Shown here in pieces: positions 15,857-23,990 of a stretch of DNA of 64,000 bases (position 1 is its first letter; each line of letters starts with the position of its first letter). The stretch is taken from contig CAWAUR010000006.1 in assembly GCA_963785255.1 (NCBI GenBank), forward strand, positions 157,567-221,566, written 5' to 3'. The stretch is from Bog-159 sp963785255. GTDB lineage: Bacteria; Acidobacteriota; Terriglobia; Bryobacterales; Bryobacteraceae. The translations under genes and the position numbers were made by a program. A model generated the notes under the pieces. That model ran no database searches, had not been told where the DNA came from, and saw nothing but the letters and a program-made list of their open reading frames with translations.

Positions 15857-17013
15857 ATAGTCCCCAGAATCGTTACTACGCAGGTGGCGCCCGATCCGCC
15901 CAGGTTCTGCGCCAGCCCTAGCGAGTTCCGCGGCACCTGCCGTTCGCCGGCTTCGCAGCGCATTTGCAGCACCAGGTCGCAGATCTGCGCGGCGCCGGTT
16001 GCGCCTACGGGATGGCCTTTGGATTTCAGACCGCCGCTGGTATTGACGGGCTTATCGCCGGTGCGCGCCGTGTGGCCTTCGAGCGTGAATGGGCCGCCTT
16101 CGCCGCGCGGCGCGAATCCCAGGTCTTCGAGCGCGATAATTTCCGCGATGGTGAAGCAGTCGTGCAGTTCGGCAAGCTGGATATCGGCGGGAGTTACGCC
16201 GGCCATGCGGTACGCTTTTTCGGAAGCGTGGCGCACCGATCGAAACGTGGTGATGTCCCCCTTCTCGTCGAGCGCCACATAATCCGAAGCTTGGGCGATG
16301 CCCAGCACCCGCACCGGCTTGCCGGTGAATTCCGCCGCGCGCTCGGTGGGGGCCAGCAAGACCGCGGCCGCGCCATCGCTGATGAGCGAGCAATCATAGA
16401 GATTCAGCGGATCGGCGATAGGCTTGCCGGCCATGGCTTGTTGCATAGTGATGACTTTGCGCATCTGCGCGTCGGGGTTCAGGGCGCCGTTGGCATGGTT
16501 TTTCACGGCTACGGCAGCCAGGTGTTCGCGCGTGGTTCCGAAATCGTACATATGGCGCCGCGCGATCATGGCGAACAGTGAAGCGAAGGTGGAGCCGGCT
16601 TTCACTTCGCCCGCGCAATCGCCCGCGCCCGCCAGGATCGAAGTCACTCTCGGCGTCGGCTGGGAGGTCATCTTCTCCACGCCTACCACCAGCACGATAT
16701 CGTAGACGCCGCTCGCGACCCCGTTAAACGCGTGATAGAATGCCGAACCGCTGGAGGCGCAGGCGGCCTCGATGCGCGTGGCAGGTACATCGTAAATCGC
16801 GAGTTCGGTAGAGATGTAGGGCGCCAGGTGATTCTGACCGACGAAAGAGGGACCGGCGAAATTGCCCAGGAAAAACGCATCTACTTGCGATGGCTCGGCA
16901 TGCCCGTTGCGCAGGCACTTGAAGCCCGCTTCGACCGCCAGTGAACGAAGATCGCGATCGGGGAATGCGCCGAATGGCGTTTTGCCGATGCCGATTACGG
17001 ATACAGGTCTCAT
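15853..17013 (-). CDS. Thiolase-family acetyl-CoA acyltransferase
   Basis: 386 aa. The nucleophilic cysteine lies in RIEAACASSGSAFYHA and the C-terminal His motif is SGGLKSKGHPVGATGAAQ. The second active-site segment around ELHDCFTIAEI is the SCPx-type pattern (HDCF), and the usual second catalytic Cys motif of biosynthetic thiolases is replaced, so it is closer to non-specific lipid-transfer/SCPx thiolases than to PhaA. It heads a three-gene unit with the OB-fold protein and the aminotransferase. The acyl substrate is unknown. Confidence 0.9.
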   Translation of the reverse strand: MRPVSVIGIGKTPFGAFPDRDLRSLAVEAGFKCLRNGHAEPSQVDAFFLGNFAGPSFVGQNHLAPYISTELAIYDVPATRIEAACASSGSAFYHAFNGVASGVYDIVLVVGVEKMTSQPTPRVTSILAGAGDCAGEVKAGSTFASLFAMIARRHMYDFGTTREHLAAVAVKNHANGALNPDAQMRKVITMQQAMAGKPIADPLNLYDCSLISDGAAAVLLAPTERAAEFTGKPVRVLGIAQASDYVALDEKGDITTFRSVRHASEKAYRMAGVTPADIQLAELHDCFTIAEIIALEDLGFAPRGEGGPFTLEGHTARTGDKPVNTSGGLKSKGHPVGATGAAQICDLVLQMRCEAGERQVPRNSLGLAQNLGGSGATCVVTILGTI

Positions 17014-17089
17014 AACCCTTCATTATCGCCGGAAACCTCCCGTGAGGCAGACTGAAAGCACGCTCGAGTTTCTACATTGTGCCGCCGCT

Positions 17090-17219
17090 TGTGGGGCAGG
17101 CACTCTGCCAGGCACTCTGCCTGCGCAGGCCTCGCAGGCCCGCTCTTCGGCGAGCTTTGCTTGCCACATCGGCGAACTTCGCTGGTCTTGGACAGGCCAG
17201 GAGGCCTGTCCTACTGGAT
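17090..17219. repeat. Mosaic dispersed repeat downstream of the secreted Gly-rich gene
   Basis: It begins GTGGGGCAGGCACTCTGCC and continues with a duplicated GGCACTCTGCC, the module GCAGGCCTCGCAGGCCCGC, a CTTCGGCGAGC-like block, and ends with the hairpin GGACAGGCCAGGAGGCCTGT at about 17195-17214. The same GGACAGGCC hairpin terminates the ADOP gene at 23.89 kb. Its last bases form the stop region of the next minus-strand gene. Confidence 0.8.
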
Positions 17220-17840
17220 ACTAAATGGGATGTTGCGTTCGTGATTGAGTTGTACGCTCAGATCGAGGTTCACCGACGCGAGCGGCGCTTGCCTATCTTT
17301 ATGGTTGGTGTCCAGGTAATGGATCGTGCCATCTTCCGTCCAATAAGTCATGGCCGCCCGGATAGTGCCGTCCTTGAAGGCGATCAGATATAGAATCGGC
17401 TGGTCGTTTGGGGGAGGCGGCGCGTTGGCAGCGGGCGCTGCTCCAAAATCCGAGGGCCCGTATTCATGGATCACTGGATGGGCGATTTCCTGGACGATCG
17501 GCTGCGAAGGAGGATAAACCATGACCACGCTCGGACCGGCCGGCGGTGGCGGCGCAGCATTATAACCGTAGTCGGGATACCCTGAATCGGTGAATGGGTC
17601 AAGGTAATCCCCGTAGTAGCCCAAGCCGTATCCGTATCCGTTTCCGTATCCGTATCCGTTATAACGGCCGAACCTGGAGTTTCGAAACTCCCCACGGCCA
17701 CCGCGCCCGCCATTACGGCCGCCCGAAACAACGCCGCCATGGCCGCCACCGCCGCCGTGCACCGCTCCGCCGCCTTCATTTGCGGCAAAAACGCCCTGCG
17801 CCAGCAGGCAGCAAAGGCCGAACTGTAATAGAGGCTTCAT
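17211..17840 (-). CDS. Secreted glycine/proline-rich protein, function unknown
   Basis: 209 aa. A signal peptide (LLQFGLCCLLAQGVFA) is followed by a Gly/Arg-rich zone and a GYGYGNGYGYGLGYYGDY stretch that reflects a 6-bp microsatellite at about 17627-17662. A proline-rich linker (PPPPAGPSVVMVYPPSQP) and a compact C-terminal domain (about 145-209) follow. This C-terminal part reads ILYLIAFKDGTIRAAMTYWT, then EDGTIHYLDTNHKD, a pattern seen in small Acidobacteria secreted proteins of unknown role. The last residues overlap the adjacent repeat. Confidence 0.75.
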   Translation of the reverse strand: MKPLLQFGLCCLLAQGVFAANEGGGAVHGGGGGHGGVVSGGRNGGRGGRGEFRNSRFGRYNGYGYGNGYGYGLGYYGDYLDPFTDSGYPDYGYNAAPPPPAGPSVVMVYPPSQPIVQEIAHPVIHEYGPSDFGAAPAANAPPPPNDQPILYLIAFKDGTIRAAMTYWTEDGTIHYLDTNHKDRQAPLASVNLDLSVQLNHERNIPFSIQ

Positions 17841-17934
17841 CTGGCACCACCCATTTGGAGCTTAGCTCCAAAAGAGGCAAGTGGCAAGGCACGTAAGTCC
17901 TATAGTACACAGGAGAGCGCTTTCCGATGGCAAC

Positions 17935-18777
17935 CTAGGCCGGCAGCAGGGCGCGGATGAACTTCAGATTGCGGGCCATGTCGTTCGGGACCGATTTAGA
18001 GGGGCAATCGGTTTCGAGATTCGCAAAGCCCTCGAAGCCGATGTCCACGATCGCCCGCATTACGGCGGGAAAGTCGATGCGCCCCTCGCCCAAATAATGC
18101 GGATTATCCTTCAGATGCATCTGGCAGATGCGCGCCGCGCCCAGCCAGCGGATTTCCTTCATCACGTCGAAGCCGCCTTCGGTGGAGTTTCCCACGTCAT
18201 AGTAGACCTTGACCGCAGGCGAAGCGGCGCGTTCCATGATTCGTACGTTATCCTCGGCCGAAATGGTATCTTCCAGGCCCAGTGTGACGCCGACCTTCTC
18301 GGCGGCGGGAGCGATTTCCTTCAACAGGCCGCCGACATAATCCATTTCCGCGTGGGTGGTGAGCGAAGCTTTGCCGAAGAACGGGAGCAGCACCACTCCG
18401 GCGTTTAAATTGGCCGTGATGGGTATGCTGTCGGCCACCCACTTCTGGGCGCGCGGGTTATCTTTCAAATGGTCGATGTGCAGAATGTCCAGACAAGTGC
18501 CGTCGAGTGCAATGCGGTGCTCCCGCGCCGCAGCCAGATAGCGCGCCTGGATGGCGGCGTCGTCCAGCGGGAGCTTGTTCGACACGGGCTTGCGGCCCAA
18601 GCTGACCTGCACGCCGTCGAAGCCTAGGCTGGCGGCCAGCGCCACGGCTTCGACCTTGCCGGTAAGATCCAGATTCCAGTCAGTAACGCCGATCCGCAGG
18701 CCGCGATTTCGGGAGCGGCCGGAGCCCAGTGCGACTCCCGCAGCCAGAGCGGCCCGGAAAGCCGCTCGCCGAGTCAC
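17935..18777 (-). CDS. Sugar phosphate isomerase/epimerase-like TIM-barrel protein (AP endonuclease 2 family)
   Basis: 280 aa. The N-terminus RRAAFRAALAAGVALGSGRS resembles a Tat leader, so it may be exported. The barrel shows metal-site features: LGLEDTISAE (Glu), KVYYDVGNSTEGG (Asp), ICQMHLKDNP (His) and a final Glu in GFANLETDCPS. Members isomerise sugars or inositols; the substrate here is unknown. The start is a GTG at 18777. It follows the 107-aa gene by 28 nt on the same strand. Confidence 0.85.
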   Translation of the reverse strand: MTRRAAFRAALAAGVALGSGRSRNRGLRIGVTDWNLDLTGKVEAVALAASLGFDGVQVSLGRKPVSNKLPLDDAAIQARYLAAAREHRIALDGTCLDILHIDHLKDNPRAQKWVADSIPITANLNAGVVLLPFFGKASLTTHAEMDYVGGLLKEIAPAAEKVGVTLGLEDTISAEDNVRIMERAASPAVKVYYDVGNSTEGGFDVMKEIRWLGAARICQMHLKDNPHYLGEGRIDFPAVMRAIVDIGFEGFANLETDCPSKSVPNDMARNLKFIRALLPA

Positions 18778-18805
18778 GCGACGCTCGAAGAGATTGCCGA
18801 TCGGT

Positions 18806-19129
18806 TCAGGCTCCCGCGCCGGCCACGCGCTTGACGGGCTCGGCGGCTTCTTTGAGTTCCGCGCCCTGCCGCTCCGCCAGCAGCAGGCGGCGCAAGGTGC
18901 GCAGGTCGTTTAAAATCCGCCGGCTGGTGGTGATGTGCAGGGTCAGCTTGGCCAGGTTATAGCTGACCAGTTGCAGCGCCTCGCGACGGCGGTCGGCCCC
19001 ATCCGCGACGGCGATGGCGATGTCGGCATCCACGTCCTGACGAGCCTCGTCAATGGCTTCCGCCAGGAGCGCGACGTATTCTTGAGAACCCTCGATGCTG
19101 TCAAACGGCGTTTCGGGATCGTAGCTCAC
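18806..19129 (-). CDS. Small helical protein, function unknown
   Basis: 107 aa. Acidic N-terminal half (EYVALLAEAIDEARQDVDAD), then helices containing QLVSYNLAKLTLHITTSRRI and LNDLRTLRRLLLAERQGAEL. No membrane or signal segment and no known motif. The pattern is common among small conserved Acidobacteria proteins. It probably shares a transcript with the downstream isomerase. Confidence 0.7.
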   Translation of the reverse strand: MSYDPETPFDSIEGSQEYVALLAEAIDEARQDVDADIAIAVADGADRRREALQLVSYNLAKLTLHITTSRRILNDLRTLRRLLLAERQGAELKEAAEPVKRVAGAGA

Positions 19130-19243
19130 ATTGCCTCCATGTAGCTAAACTGGCGCGGAATGCCTTGTTGTGACGTTCTCCCATTCTCGCACAAAAGCCA
19201 GGGCGCAAGGGCCACCTATTTTGGCGGTTTGTACCGGCACGAA

Positions 19244-19375
19244 CTACTTGCGCGCGCCGCGTTGCGGGTTTTTCAGATTGGTTTGGCGGCGTTTGGCTTT
19301 GGTGCGCTTGGGTTTAGTGATATTGAATGTGCCGCTGCCCAGGTATTCGGCTCTGTACGTTTTATCTTCTGCCAA
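19244..19375 (-). CDS. 43-residue very basic protein
   Basis: An unusually small but convincing gene. The start is a TTG at 19375 preceded at 5 nt by AAGGAGA, and a TACAAT box (19400-19395) lies upstream. The product begins AEDKTYRAEYLGSGTFNITK and ends with a lysine/arginine-rich tail (KPKRTKAKRRQTNLKN, then PQRGARK), so it is likely to bind nucleic acid or ribosomes. I do not recognise a family. The surrounding 19130-19577 otherwise holds only repeats. Confidence 0.65.
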   Translation of the reverse strand: MAEDKTYRAEYLGSGTFNITKPKRTKAKRRQTNLKNPQRGARK

Positions 19376-19486
19376 TGGGATCTCCTTGAAAGGTGATGTA
19401 GTTTATTGTAGCGCGCCACACAGCCAAGAAGGCGGCCTGCGGAAGGCCCCGCGGGTGGCTCGATAACACCTTTTTCGCACGGGTGT

Positions 19487-19573
19487 ATCCGAGCCGCGAC
19501 CGTTAGGAAGCGGTTTCCCTAAGCGCCCGGCCCGCCGCAGGCAAAGTGCCTGGCAAAGTGCCTGCCCCACAAA
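19487..19573. repeat. Two adjoining dispersed repeats (family 2 then family 1)
   Basis: GAGCCGCGACCGTTAGGAAG followed by CGGTTTCCCT at about 19491-19520 is a family-2 copy. CCCGCCGCAGGCAAAGTGCC and a duplicated GGCAAAGTGCC, ending TGCCCCAC at 19567, is a family-1 copy. Together they fill the gap between the 43-aa gene and the next gene. Confidence 0.75.
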
Positions 19574-19577
19574 GCTC

Positions 19578-20687
19578 TTAGTGGTCGTTTCCAGTGGGAA
19601 TCAGGACCGACCCTTCCGAAGAAGTAACGCGGATGGTGCCGGCCGGCGGCGGCGGCAGTCCGCTGGAAGGCGCGACAATCGGCTCCTGGGACGCGGCGGC
19701 CGCTACCCTCCGGCCCGGGCGAGCCATTGGCCGGACCGTCTGGGCCGCGCGCATTTGCGCGATTCCGGCGCGAAGCTGCTCTTCCGGCACGTGGAGCGAA
19801 AGCAGAATATGCCTGCCGCCGACCCGGGAGCTGAAACCCTCCAGGCCGGACTTACCCTGGCCGGCGCCGCGTACCTGCGACTGGGCGGCGGTGGTCAGGA
19901 ATCGCAGCCCCTCCGCCAATTCGCCGGCGGCCTTCTCGGTGCGGCCTTCGACATCGGCGGAAAGCTCGAAGTCCGGGCTGAAGCGCAACCCGCCATTGAC
20001 GGACACGATTTTCGCGAAAAACTGCGTGATCGCTTGCGCGCCTGGCTGGGACGCGGCGGCACCAGGGAGCGTGGGTACCGGAAAGGAACCGGTAGCCGCC
20101 AGCCATATATCGTCCTGACTGTATTTGGCCACCTGCGCCGCCAGCGCCGGCGGCAACTTGGCTGGCTGATTACGGCGATGGATGGCGGCCTGCACCGTGG
20201 CCGTTTGTCCGGCGACCACGATGGAATTGCCCAGAAACGCGATCGCTCCATTGTCCGGTTTGTCCGAAACCAGCATGGGCACGCCCTCATATTCGACCTT
20301 ATTGCCGGTAAAGCCCTTAAGCGCCTGGATAGCGGCGGGATCGAGCGCAGTCCGCACGATGATCAGCGCCGGCGCCGACTTGTTGGTTCCACCGGCGATA
20401 AGGATGTCTTGTATGTCATGGCTCCAATCGATCTGGCTGAAAGCGGCGAAGCGCTCCTGAAGCTCGGGGTGGGACTTCGCCATTTGCCCCTGCAATTGCG
20501 TCGAGATTCCCTGCTGAATCGAGTCTTTAATCGTCGCTCCGATGGGTGAATCCAGGATCCTTGAGACATTAATCTCCATGACCATGCTTGCATCGGGCAT
20601 GACCAGGTTGATCATCTCGCGATCGGCGGCGGCAGCCATGCCGGCTACGGCGGCAGCCAGTGCTAAACCTTTGGGCCAGAAAGTCAC
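19578..20687 (-). CDS. Secreted protein of unknown function (acidobacterial type)
   Basis: 369 aa with signal peptide (GLALAAAVAGMAAAADREM). The body alternates strands and helices and contains MPDASMVMEINVSRILDSPI, IDWSHDIQDILIAGG, ALDPAAIQALKGFTGNKVEY and VEYEGVPMLVSDKPDNGAIA. This layout resembles DUF3352-like proteins that track a chaperone-type helix region, but the match is only by eye. The C-terminal 60 residues are Ala/Pro-rich and probably disordered. A divergent gap of 212 nt separates it from padR. Confidence 0.7.
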   Translation of the reverse strand: MTFWPKGLALAAAVAGMAAAADREMINLVMPDASMVMEINVSRILDSPIGATIKDSIQQGISTQLQGQMAKSHPELQERFAAFSQIDWSHDIQDILIAGGTNKSAPALIIVRTALDPAAIQALKGFTGNKVEYEGVPMLVSDKPDNGAIAFLGNSIVVAGQTATVQAAIHRRNQPAKLPPALAAQVAKYSQDDIWLAATGSFPVPTLPGAAASQPGAQAITQFFAKIVSVNGGLRFSPDFELSADVEGRTEKAAGELAEGLRFLTTAAQSQVRGAGQGKSGLEGFSSRVGGRHILLSLHVPEEQLRAGIAQMRAAQTVRPMARPGRRVAAAASQEPIVAPSSGLPPPPAGTIRVTSSEGSVLIPTGNDH

Positions 20688-20766
20688 ACACTACTCCTTT
20701 CGTCCTCCTTATCGGCATAACATTCGCGTTTGATAAAAAACAAGTGCTCCAAAGTTATCTGAAACG

Positions 20767-20836
20767 GGACTAGGGGCTCGGGGCTAGAGTCTTGTGTTCG
20801 AATTCGACTACACCCTAATCCCTAACCCCTAGCCCC
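20767..20836. repeat. CCCCTAGCCCC-type inverted repeat
   Basis: GGGACTAGGGGCTCGGGGCT at 20765-20784 faces CCCTAATCCC and TAACCCCTAGCCCC at about 20812-20836. The loop holds the palindrome TCGAATTCGA. The same G-rich module recurs around 34896-34925 at the start of dapA. It sits in the divergent space upstream of the padR promoter. Confidence 0.7.
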
Positions 20837-20862
20837 GCGTGCCTGGCGTGCCTGGCTTTGGG

Positions 20863-20898
20863 TTGACATTTTACCCAAACCCGCTTATACTCATGTCA
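20863..20898 (+). promoter_or_regulatory. padR promoter with candidate PadR operator
   Basis: TTGACA at 20863-20868 and TATACT at 20886-20891 are separated by exactly 17 nt, an ideal sigma-70 promoter. The predicted start of transcription falls at about 20897-20900, so the padR ATG at 20900 would be nearly or fully leaderless. TGACAT (20864-20869) and ATGTCA (20893-20898) are inverted copies flanking the promoter, and ATGT/ACAT dyads are the known PadR target. Autorepression is therefore likely but inferred. Confidence 0.8.
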
Positions 20899-20899
20899 G

Positions 20900-21256
20900 A
20901 TGTCTACCCGAACACCCGCCGGACGCCTGGAACTCCTGCAAGGCACGCTGGATCTGCTGATCCTGCGCACGCTGATCTTCGGACCGCAGCATGGGCAAGG
21001 CATCGCGCGCGCCATCCAGCAGACGTCGGAAGAAGAACTGCTGGTGGAACATGGCGCGCTCTATCCCGCGCTGCAGCGCCTCGAAGAACGGCGTTGGATC
21101 GCGGCGAAATGGGGAACATCCGCCAATAACCGCCGCGCGCGCTTCTATGCGCTCACCGCCGCCGGGCGCAAACAATTAGTGAAAGAGACCGCCAAATGGG
21201 AACGGCTGGCCACGGCCATCGGGCGGATTCTGGGACGCGAAGTCCAGGAAGGCTAA
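20900..21256 (+). CDS. PadR-family transcriptional regulator
   Basis: 118 aa winged-helix repressor. The N-terminal LLQGTLDLLILRTLIFGPQH and the recognition segment LVEHGALYPALQRLEERRWI are diagnostic of PadR, with a short C-terminal helix for dimerisation. Translation starts at the ATG right at the predicted transcript start. The gene ends 4 nt before the large permease gene, an arrangement often repeated in Acidobacteria, so it probably controls that permease and itself. Confidence 0.94.
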   Translation: MSTRTPAGRLELLQGTLDLLILRTLIFGPQHGQGIARAIQQTSEEELLVEHGALYPALQRLEERRWIAAKWGTSANNRRARFYALTAAGRKQLVKETAKWERLATAIGRILGREVQEG

Positions 21257-21260
21257 ATGT

Positions 21261-23891
21261 ATGTTCCGGCGCAAACGCAACGAAAGCGACTTCAGCGCGG
21301 AAACTGAAGCCCATATCCAGCTTGAGGCCGAGCGCTTACGGGAATCGGGCATGCGTGCGGACGAGGCGCTAGCCGCCGCACGCCGTGCCTTTGGCAATCT
21401 TACGCAGGCGAACGAGCGATTTTACGAAGCCGGCCGCTGGCGCTGGTGGAGCGGGCTAAGCCAGGATGTGCGTTTCGGCCTGCGCATGCTGCGGAAGACC
21501 CCTGGATTTACGGCGGTGGCCGTGCTCACCTTGGCGCTGGGCATCGGCGCAACCACTGCCATCTTTTCGGCGGTGTACGCGGTGATGCTGAAACCACTGC
21601 CGTTCAAGGATGCCAACCGCCTGGTTTTTGTGGAGAAGAAAAACCCGCCGCGCGGCTGGGTGCGAAATCCGATTTCGCCAACGGAAATATTGGCGTGGCG
21701 CCGAGACAGCGGCGCGTTTGAAGATCTGGCGGCCTACACGCAGAGCACCTGCGTGCTGACCGGTGCGGGGGAAGCCGAGCAGGACCCCTGTGAGATCGCT
21801 TCCAGTAACTTGTTTCCGCTGCTGGGCGCCGCGCCGCTTTTGGGCCGCGCATTTCTTCCCGCCGAGGACCGCGAAGATTCGCCGCGGGTAGCCATTCTGA
21901 GTCACGCGCTATGGCGCAGGCGATTCGGCGCGCAGCCCGATGCGATCGGCCGCGCGGTGGAAATCAACCACGCGAGTTACACGATCGTGGGAGTGATGCC
22001 CGCTAATTTTTCGCACCTGTACGGCACCCCCTACGGGACGGCGCCGGCGCTCTGGATCGCCGGGATCGCGCTCTCGTCCGAGCACACCTGGAACGACTAC
22101 TTCGGAATTGGCCGCCTGAAGCCTGGAATCGGTCCGCGGCAGGCGGAAGCGCGTACCGTCCAAGTCTCGCTGCGCATCGAGCAGGCGGACCCCGGTCTAA
22201 AAGGATGGCGCGCGGAGATGTTGACAATTCGCGACGTGGTTTCGGGCGAAACACGTCCGGCGCTGTTGGTGCTGCTGGGTGCAGTGATTTTTGTTCTGTT
22301 GATTGCCTGCGCCAATATGGCCAACCTGCTGCTCGCGCGCGGGGCCAGCCGCGCGGCCGAGTTTGCGGTGCGCTGTGCGCTCGGAGGCGGTCAGGGACGC
22401 ATGGTCCGGCAACTGCTGACGGAAAGCTTGCTGATCGCGCTGGCGGGCGGAGGCTTGGGAGTGCTGCTGGCCGTGTGGGGATGCCACGGGCTGGCCGCGC
22501 TGGCCCCGCCCTACCTGCTGAATGCCGCTCCAGGGTTGAGCGGCGGCGCGCTCGACTCGCGCGTTCTCGCATTCGCCCTGCTTAGCATATTGGCGGCGAC
22601 GTTCTTGTTTGGCTTAGCCCCCGCGGTCGAGAGCGCGCGGCCCAAGCTAGCCGAGACACTGAAGGAGTCGGGCCGCGGCCAGAGCTCACGCAGCCGTTTT
22701 CGCAGCGCGCTGGTCATAATAGAAACGGCGCTGGCGGTGGTCCTGTTGGCGGGCGCGGGACTCATGGTCCGAACTCTCGCGCAACTCGGCGCCGTGCATC
22801 TGGGCGTCAATCCGGAACGCGTCCTGACCATGCGCGTGCCTCTCTCGGGCGAGCGATACAAGCGCCCGCAGGCGCAAGCTGAATTTTGGGACCGCGTCAC
22901 GGCGGCCGTGAAGGCCTTGCCAGGCGTGGAATCGGCCGGCGTCTCGCGCGGCCTGCCGATCGGCGATTGGGCGGGGCAGTTCTTCACCACCGCGGACGAA
23001 CCGAATCCGCCGGCGGGGCATGTGCCGGACGCCAATTATGTCGTGGTCAGCCCGGATTATTTCCGCACGCTCGATATTCCCTTGCGGCGAGGGCGCAGCT
23101 TCAACAGCCACGACACGCAGACGGGCGCCGGGGTGGTGATCGTGAACGAGGAACTGGCCCGCTTGCATTGGCCGGGCCAAGATCCGCTGGGGAAACGGCT
23201 GCGGCCCGGTGCGCCCGACGATGGCGCGGCGTGGCTCACGGTGGTAGGCGTGGCCGGAAACGTCCATAGCCAAGGGCAGGATGAAGGCTTCCACGCCGAG
23301 ATGTACGTTCCTTACACGCAGTACCCGTGGCTGCCCGGGCTGCTGGGCCCCGAGCACCTGCTGATACGCACGTCCGCGCGGGCCACGCCGGAGAGCCTGG
23401 CGCGCGCCGTAGTGCGCGAAGTCCATCGGGTGGACGCGGGCGTACCGGTGGCGGACATCGAACCGCTGGAGCACGTGGCGCGCGAGCCCATCGCGCAGCA
23501 GCGCATGGTGATGGCGCTGATGGTATCGTTCGCCGGCCTGGCACTGATTCTATCGGCGTTGGGCGCTTACAGCGTGCTCTCGTATTCGATTGCGCAGCGC
23601 ACCCGCGAAATCGGACTGCGCATGGCGCTGGGCGCACAGCGGGGCAGCGTGCTGCGGCTGGTGGTGGCCGGCGGCGCGCGGTTGACGGCGCTGGGGATTG
23701 CGGTGGGAGTCGCGGGGGCGTTGGCTTTGACGCGGTTGATGACGGGTTTGTTGTTCGGCGTGGGCGCGTCGGACCCGCTGACGTTTGGGATCGTGACCGG
23801 AGTGCTGATCGTGTCTTCTCTGCTGGCGTCGTACATTCCGGCGCGGCGGGCGATTCAGGTGGATCCGGTGGTGGCTTTGCGGCACGAGTAG
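21261..23891 (+). CDS. ADOP-family (acidobacterial duplicated orphan permease) MacB/FtsX-like ABC permease
   Basis: 876 aa. An N-terminal cytoplasmic prefix of about 75 residues (DFSAETEAHIQLEAERLRES) is followed by the first helix after QDVRFGLRMLRKTPGF, a periplasmic MacB_PCD domain, three helices near 340-470 (FtsX 1), a second periplasmic domain, and a final FtsX block near 745-870 ending in ARRAIQVDPVVALRHE. The conserved ERTREIGLRMALG-like phrase appears as QRTREIGLRMALGAQRG. No ATPase gene is adjacent, as the family name says. The role is unknown; export of a lipid or peptide under PadR control is a guess. Confidence 0.92.
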   Translation: MFRRKRNESDFSAETEAHIQLEAERLRESGMRADEALAAARRAFGNLTQANERFYEAGRWRWWSGLSQDVRFGLRMLRKTPGFTAVAVLTLALGIGATTAIFSAVYAVMLKPLPFKDANRLVFVEKKNPPRGWVRNPISPTEILAWRRDSGAFEDLAAYTQSTCVLTGAGEAEQDPCEIASSNLFPLLGAAPLLGRAFLPAEDREDSPRVAILSHALWRRRFGAQPDAIGRAVEINHASYTIVGVMPANFSHLYGTPYGTAPALWIAGIALSSEHTWNDYFGIGRLKPGIGPRQAEARTVQVSLRIEQADPGLKGWRAEMLTIRDVVSGETRPALLVLLGAVIFVLLIACANMANLLLARGASRAAEFAVRCALGGGQGRMVRQLLTESLLIALAGGGLGVLLAVWGCHGLAALAPPYLLNAAPGLSGGALDSRVLAFALLSILAATFLFGLAPAVESARPKLAETLKESGRGQSSRSRFRSALVIIETALAVVLLAGAGLMVRTLAQLGAVHLGVNPERVLTMRVPLSGERYKRPQAQAEFWDRVTAAVKALPGVESAGVSRGLPIGDWAGQFFTTADEPNPPAGHVPDANYVVVSPDYFRTLDIPLRRGRSFNSHDTQTGAGVVIVNEELARLHWPGQDPLGKRLRPGAPDDGAAWLTVVGVAGNVHSQGQDEGFHAEMYVPYTQYPWLPGLLGPEHLLIRTSARATPESLARAVVREVHRVDAGVPVADIEPLEHVAREPIAQQRMVMALMVSFAGLALILSALGAYSVLSYSIAQRTREIGLRMALGAQRGSVLRLVVAGGARLTALGIAVGVAGALALTRLMTGLLFGVGASDPLTFGIVTGVLIVSSLLASYIPARRAIQVDPVVALRHE

Positions 23892-23990
23892 GACAGGCCT
23901 CCTGGCCTGTCCGGGCGAACTGCGCTCGCCGGTTACGCTCGCCGGAAGAGCGGGGCTACGAGCCCCGCGCAGGCTACGAGCCTGCCCCAC
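23891..23990. terminator. Repeat-derived hairpin cluster between convergent genes
   Basis: GGACAGGCC (23891-23899) pairs with GGCCTGTCC (23904-23912) directly at the permease stop. CGGGGCT/AGCCCCG (23951-23967) and CAGGCT/AGCCTG (23970-23984) follow, then CCCCAC. It is a family-1 mosaic repeat, but its position between two genes that read toward each other makes it a plausible two-way terminator. No U-run follows, so the terminator role is inferred. Confidence 0.55.

Noticed and set aside
17627..17662. CRISPR-like array
   Set aside because: It is a 6-bp microsatellite inside a coding sequence, with no spacers or cas genes. No CRISPR array was seen anywhere in the window.
19581..20549. Long plus-strand frame of 322 codons
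   Set aside because: Antisense to the secreted-protein gene and Arg/Gly-rich without pattern.
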